DNA of 64,000 nucleotides from Carpediemonas membranifera (taxonomy: Eukaryota; Fornicata), in the NCBI GenBank assembly GCA_019828565.1, contig JAHDYR010000040.1, forward strand, positions 62,001 through 126,000, given 5' to 3'. Under the pieces are notes generated by a model. The model was not told the origin of the DNA, searched no databases, and saw only the letters and a list, made by a program, of their open reading frames with translations. This document shows positions 61,175-64,000 of the stretch, in pieces. Position 1 is the first letter of the stretch, and every line of letters starts with the position of its first letter. Position numbers and translations under genes: made by a program.

Positions 61175-62700
61175 TAACCATCTATCGAAGGACTGTAAGG
61201 CCCGGGGCGAGGCCTCCTCCGATAAGAAACCTGCGAGGATGAACGCCGTGAAGGCTCACCATGAGGGCGAGATCATTCCCGACCCCCTCAAGCCCAGGAA
61301 CAGAGTTAGAACGGTGGAACTTCGTTCGACAGTTTCATCCGCCGCTGCCTCAGTCGAGGCTCTCGCCGACTCGGGGGCGGAGGTCAGCCTCATCAGCGAG
61401 GCCTACCTCAAGACCCTGCTGGGGGACAAAGCGGTCGAGGAGAGCGACTCCGACGTTGTAATCGAGTCTTCCAACACCACTCGCGACCGTGCCCTAAAGG
61501 CTGTGGCGCTGATCATCCGTGTCAGCAAGCCCGGCCAGTGCCACGAGGCACTGGAGGTGCAAGAAACGTTCCACGTGATGGAGCGACTCTCCGGCGACGT
61601 CATCATCTCAGACGATGTGAGCGACCGCCTCGGACTGCTAGGCAACCGCCCCGAGCTGGTTATCAACGCTCACGTCGACGCTGATGACCCAGTGGAAGCC
61701 ACGGACCCATCCTTGATCTGGGCTCAGAACCCCTGGTCCCAGCCATCGGAGATCGAGAAGTTCATCTCCAAGAGCGAAAACTTCTCTCCCAGACTGCGGG
61801 ACATCCTGGTCCGCCATATCGCTGTCTTCCAACCGCTCGACACGCAGCCATCCGGCGTGACCCCTATGCGAATCGACACCGTCCCCGACGCTACACCGGT
61901 TCGTCGCAGACCCTACTGGATGTCCGCATCGAGGCAGCCGACGCAGAGCTAGCCCGCCTCCAGCAGCTCGACATCATCGAGCCATCCGTCAGCGAGTGGG
62001 CAGCCGGCATCTTCTTCGTCCCACAGGGCGAGAAGCTGAGGATGGTAGTCGACTACAAGCCTCTGAACGAGGCAACTACTACCCACGCGACCCCGATAGC
62101 CTCGTGCAACGAGCTCCTCAGCACGCTGAAGGGGAAGCAGTACTTCTGCTCACTTGATCTGAAGAGTGGCTACCACCAGGTGGAGCTTCTAGCGGAGCAC
62201 CGCCACCTTAGCGCCTTCATCACGCATCGCGGGCTGTATCAGTGGAAACGGGTGCCGTTCGGGCTCAAGAACGCTCCGTCCCATTTCCAATCCGCCATGC
62301 TCAGAGTCCTGGATGGCCTCGTCTTCAACGCCTGCCTGCTGTACGTAGACGACATTTTAGTCTTTGGCGAGACAAGCGAGGAGATGGAGCGCAACCTCGA
62401 CGCTGTTCTCGCAAGGCTCGAGGACCACGGCCTGAAATGCGGCCTCGACAAGTGCCGTTTCGGCATGCGAGAGGTGCTATTCCTCGGGAACATCGTCTCA
62501 CCGGACGGTATTTCCATCGATCCAGCTAGGATCGACGCAATCCGCAACATGAAGAGTCCCTCATCCTCCACTGAGGTCCGTTCAGCTCTGGGACTTTTCA
62601 ACTACTACAGACGGTTCATTCCGAACTATTCAGCCATTACGGCTCCCCTCAACGAGCTCACGAAGAAGGGAACGCCATTCAAATGGCTAGAGCCAGGTGA
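61175..62700 (+). mobile_element. Ty3/gypsy protease-RT fragment
   Basis: The recognisable part starts inside a zinc knuckle (HLSKDCKARGEAS), then protease ALADSGAEVSLIS. After a frameshift near 61915, RT follows with MVVDYKPLNEATTTHATPI, SLDLKSGYHQVEL, VPFGLKNAPSHFQ and LYVDDILVFG, then the thumb and FNYYRRFIPNYSAITAPLNELTKKGTPFKW. It is cut at both ends, with no gag core, RNase H or integrase, and meets an oppositely oriented non-LTR element at about 62690. Confidence 0.85.
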
Positions 62701-64000
62701 TGGGAGGGAACTTACGGCGTAGTTGGGCCAGGATCGGCATCATGGCCAGTGAGAAGGCGAGTGGAGAGACGGGACAGCCTTGTTGGATGCCTTCGTCGGA
62801 GGAGAAGGTGCTTCCAGTGGTGGCGTGTAGGTTACCATTCTCGTACATGGTGTGGAGATAGCCAGAGGCAACAGGGGCATATTCTTCAACAACTCTGAGG
62901 AGATAGGGGCGCGAAACCGTGCCGTATGCGTTGGTGAGGTCAAAGGCAGCGATTGTTTGTCCTTTGGCGCGGAGGGCGCGCATTTTGGCGATCATGAGCT
63001 CGGCGCCACATTTCTCACCGAGGCCATATTGGTCAACGAAAATCTTGTCCTTCACCAGGCGGTCGCGGACGGCCTTGGCAAGTATGCGGCCAGCGATGCG
63101 GCGGAGGGACTCGCCAATCGCGATGGGGCGGATGTCTGTTGCGGAATTCTTGGGCACGGGGACAAGTATGGCGTGGGCGAGGGCGGCCGTCCAAGGCTCG
63201 CCGTTGACGATATCTTGGATTAGGGGGACCAGGGACCTAGAGAGCTTGCCGCGGGCGCGCAGCATCGTCTTGAGGTGCAGGAAGGAGAGGCCGGAGGGCC
63301 CGGGGGCTGAGTCGAAACGGGTGCGGTGGATGACTGTGCTGACGGTGCTGGCGGACACCTCAATGTGGCGCAGAGGTGTCGTCGGCGACACGCCGATGTC
63401 GGTCAGAGGATGGAGCGGGGTGGCGGGCACTGGGAGGAGGCGGGTGAAAGCGGTGTCGATTTCGTCGTCGGCAAGCGCCACGCGCATGGCAGTTAGGCAC
63501 TGGAGGGCCTTAGCGTAGAATCCACGCTGGCACATGGTGAGGGCCAGCTTGGACGCCGCCACAGCGGCCGGCGTGGACGTCTTGGTGGCGGGCGGTATGT
63601 GCAGCGTTAGGGGGTACTGGAGCACTCGCTGCAGTTTCCCGCCGCGGTCCTCTCCCTCGGCAGCGTTGTAGTCGCCAAGGAGGGTGATGAACTCGTCGGC
63701 AAAGCGCACCTGTGCAGATTTGGAGGGCTTCTTTTCCCCCACCGCCAGGGCCTCCTTCGCGTTGAGGGGGCCGCAGGTAGGGGCGGGGCGGTCGGCCGGT
63801 GTGTGGTGGAGGATCGCAAGGTGCGGCACGGGGGTAGCAATGCTCGGTTGGGCTGGGGCTGGTGGCGCGGACTCGGGGCTGGGCGGTGTTGGGGCTGTAG
63901 GCAGCTGCGTGGCGATGGCCGTCTCATCAGTCTCAAAGTCCAGAGTGTCGGGGTCAAAGGCGTCGATGATGTCCACGCGGTCGACGAATAGCTGTACGAA
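62687..64000 (-). mobile_element. Non-LTR retrotransposon RT fragment running off the right edge
   Basis: The minus-strand frame is open from the window edge to 62687 (at least 437 residues). RT blocks are RFDSAPGPSGLSFLHL, LVPVPKNSATDIRPIAIGESLRRIAG, IAAFDLTNAYGTVSRPYLL and GIQQGCPVSPLAFSLAMM. The Asp of DLTNAYG (motif A) is present. The frame ends before the YADD motif at the junction with the gypsy fragment, so the 3' half is lost. The N-terminal 110 residues are Pro/Ala-rich. The real start lies beyond 64000. Confidence 0.85.

Overview
This window reads as nuclear DNA of a compact, GC-rich protist genome. Host genes sit close together on both strands, mostly as single uninterrupted reading frames. 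Four of them, plus one gene inside a retrotransposon, can only be read correctly by removing tiny introns of 28-35 nt that start GTATGT or GTTTGT. A ciliary dynein-assembly-like factor, a kinesin-8 and a giant cysteine-rich surface protein fit a flagellated unicell. A free-living metamonad of the fornicate type is my best guess, but that is inference; nothing here fixes the species.

Layout. 1-5165: retroelement debris (two Ty3/gypsy pieces on the minus strand, one LINE piece on the plus strand, and one N at 2268 at a joint). 5166-13438: host genes (giant FG-GAP/Cys-rich membrane protein, coiled-coil protein, DNAAF4-like, AATF-like, small Cys-rich protein). 13924-16183: a frameshifted Fanzor/TnpB-like RNA-guided nuclease gene on the minus strand between 25-bp direct repeats. 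16255-29823: host genes (unknown, kinesin-8, eIF4A, proteasome beta-1, coiled-coil, C2-domain, PQ-loop transporter, unknowns) and a gene-poor GC-rich stretch at 23.7-25.1 kb. 30397-40334: a 3.9-kb Ty3/gypsy element (A, minus strand; 80-bp LTRs, GTAT target duplication) interrupted by a complete 6.0-kb element (B, plus strand; 84-bp LTRs, GTGG duplication). B carries a spliced antisense gene between pol and its 3' LTR. 41275-54386: host genes (Myb, topoisomerase IB, Beclin/ATG6, SIM protein, Cys-rich protein, ARF-like GTPase, NOP53, unknown), with a gypsy scrap at about 47 kb and a degraded non-LTR element at 49.7-52 kb. 54489-64000: mostly retroelements, including a near-intact gypsy with one frameshift and a non-LTR RT running off the right edge.

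Functional themes. The host genes cover ribosome biogenesis (AATF, NOP53), translation (eIF4A), proteolysis (PSMB6), autophagy/lysosome (Beclin, PQ-loop transporter), cytoskeleton (kinesin-8, DNAAF4-like), DNA topology (TOP1) and transcription (Myb). Adjacent genes are not obviously grouped by pathway.

Most notable: the ultra-short introns; the nested elements with LTRs of only 80-84 bp and 12-16 nt leaders that hold a palindrome where a tRNA primer site would be expected; the antisense spliced gene in element B; and the Fanzor relic.
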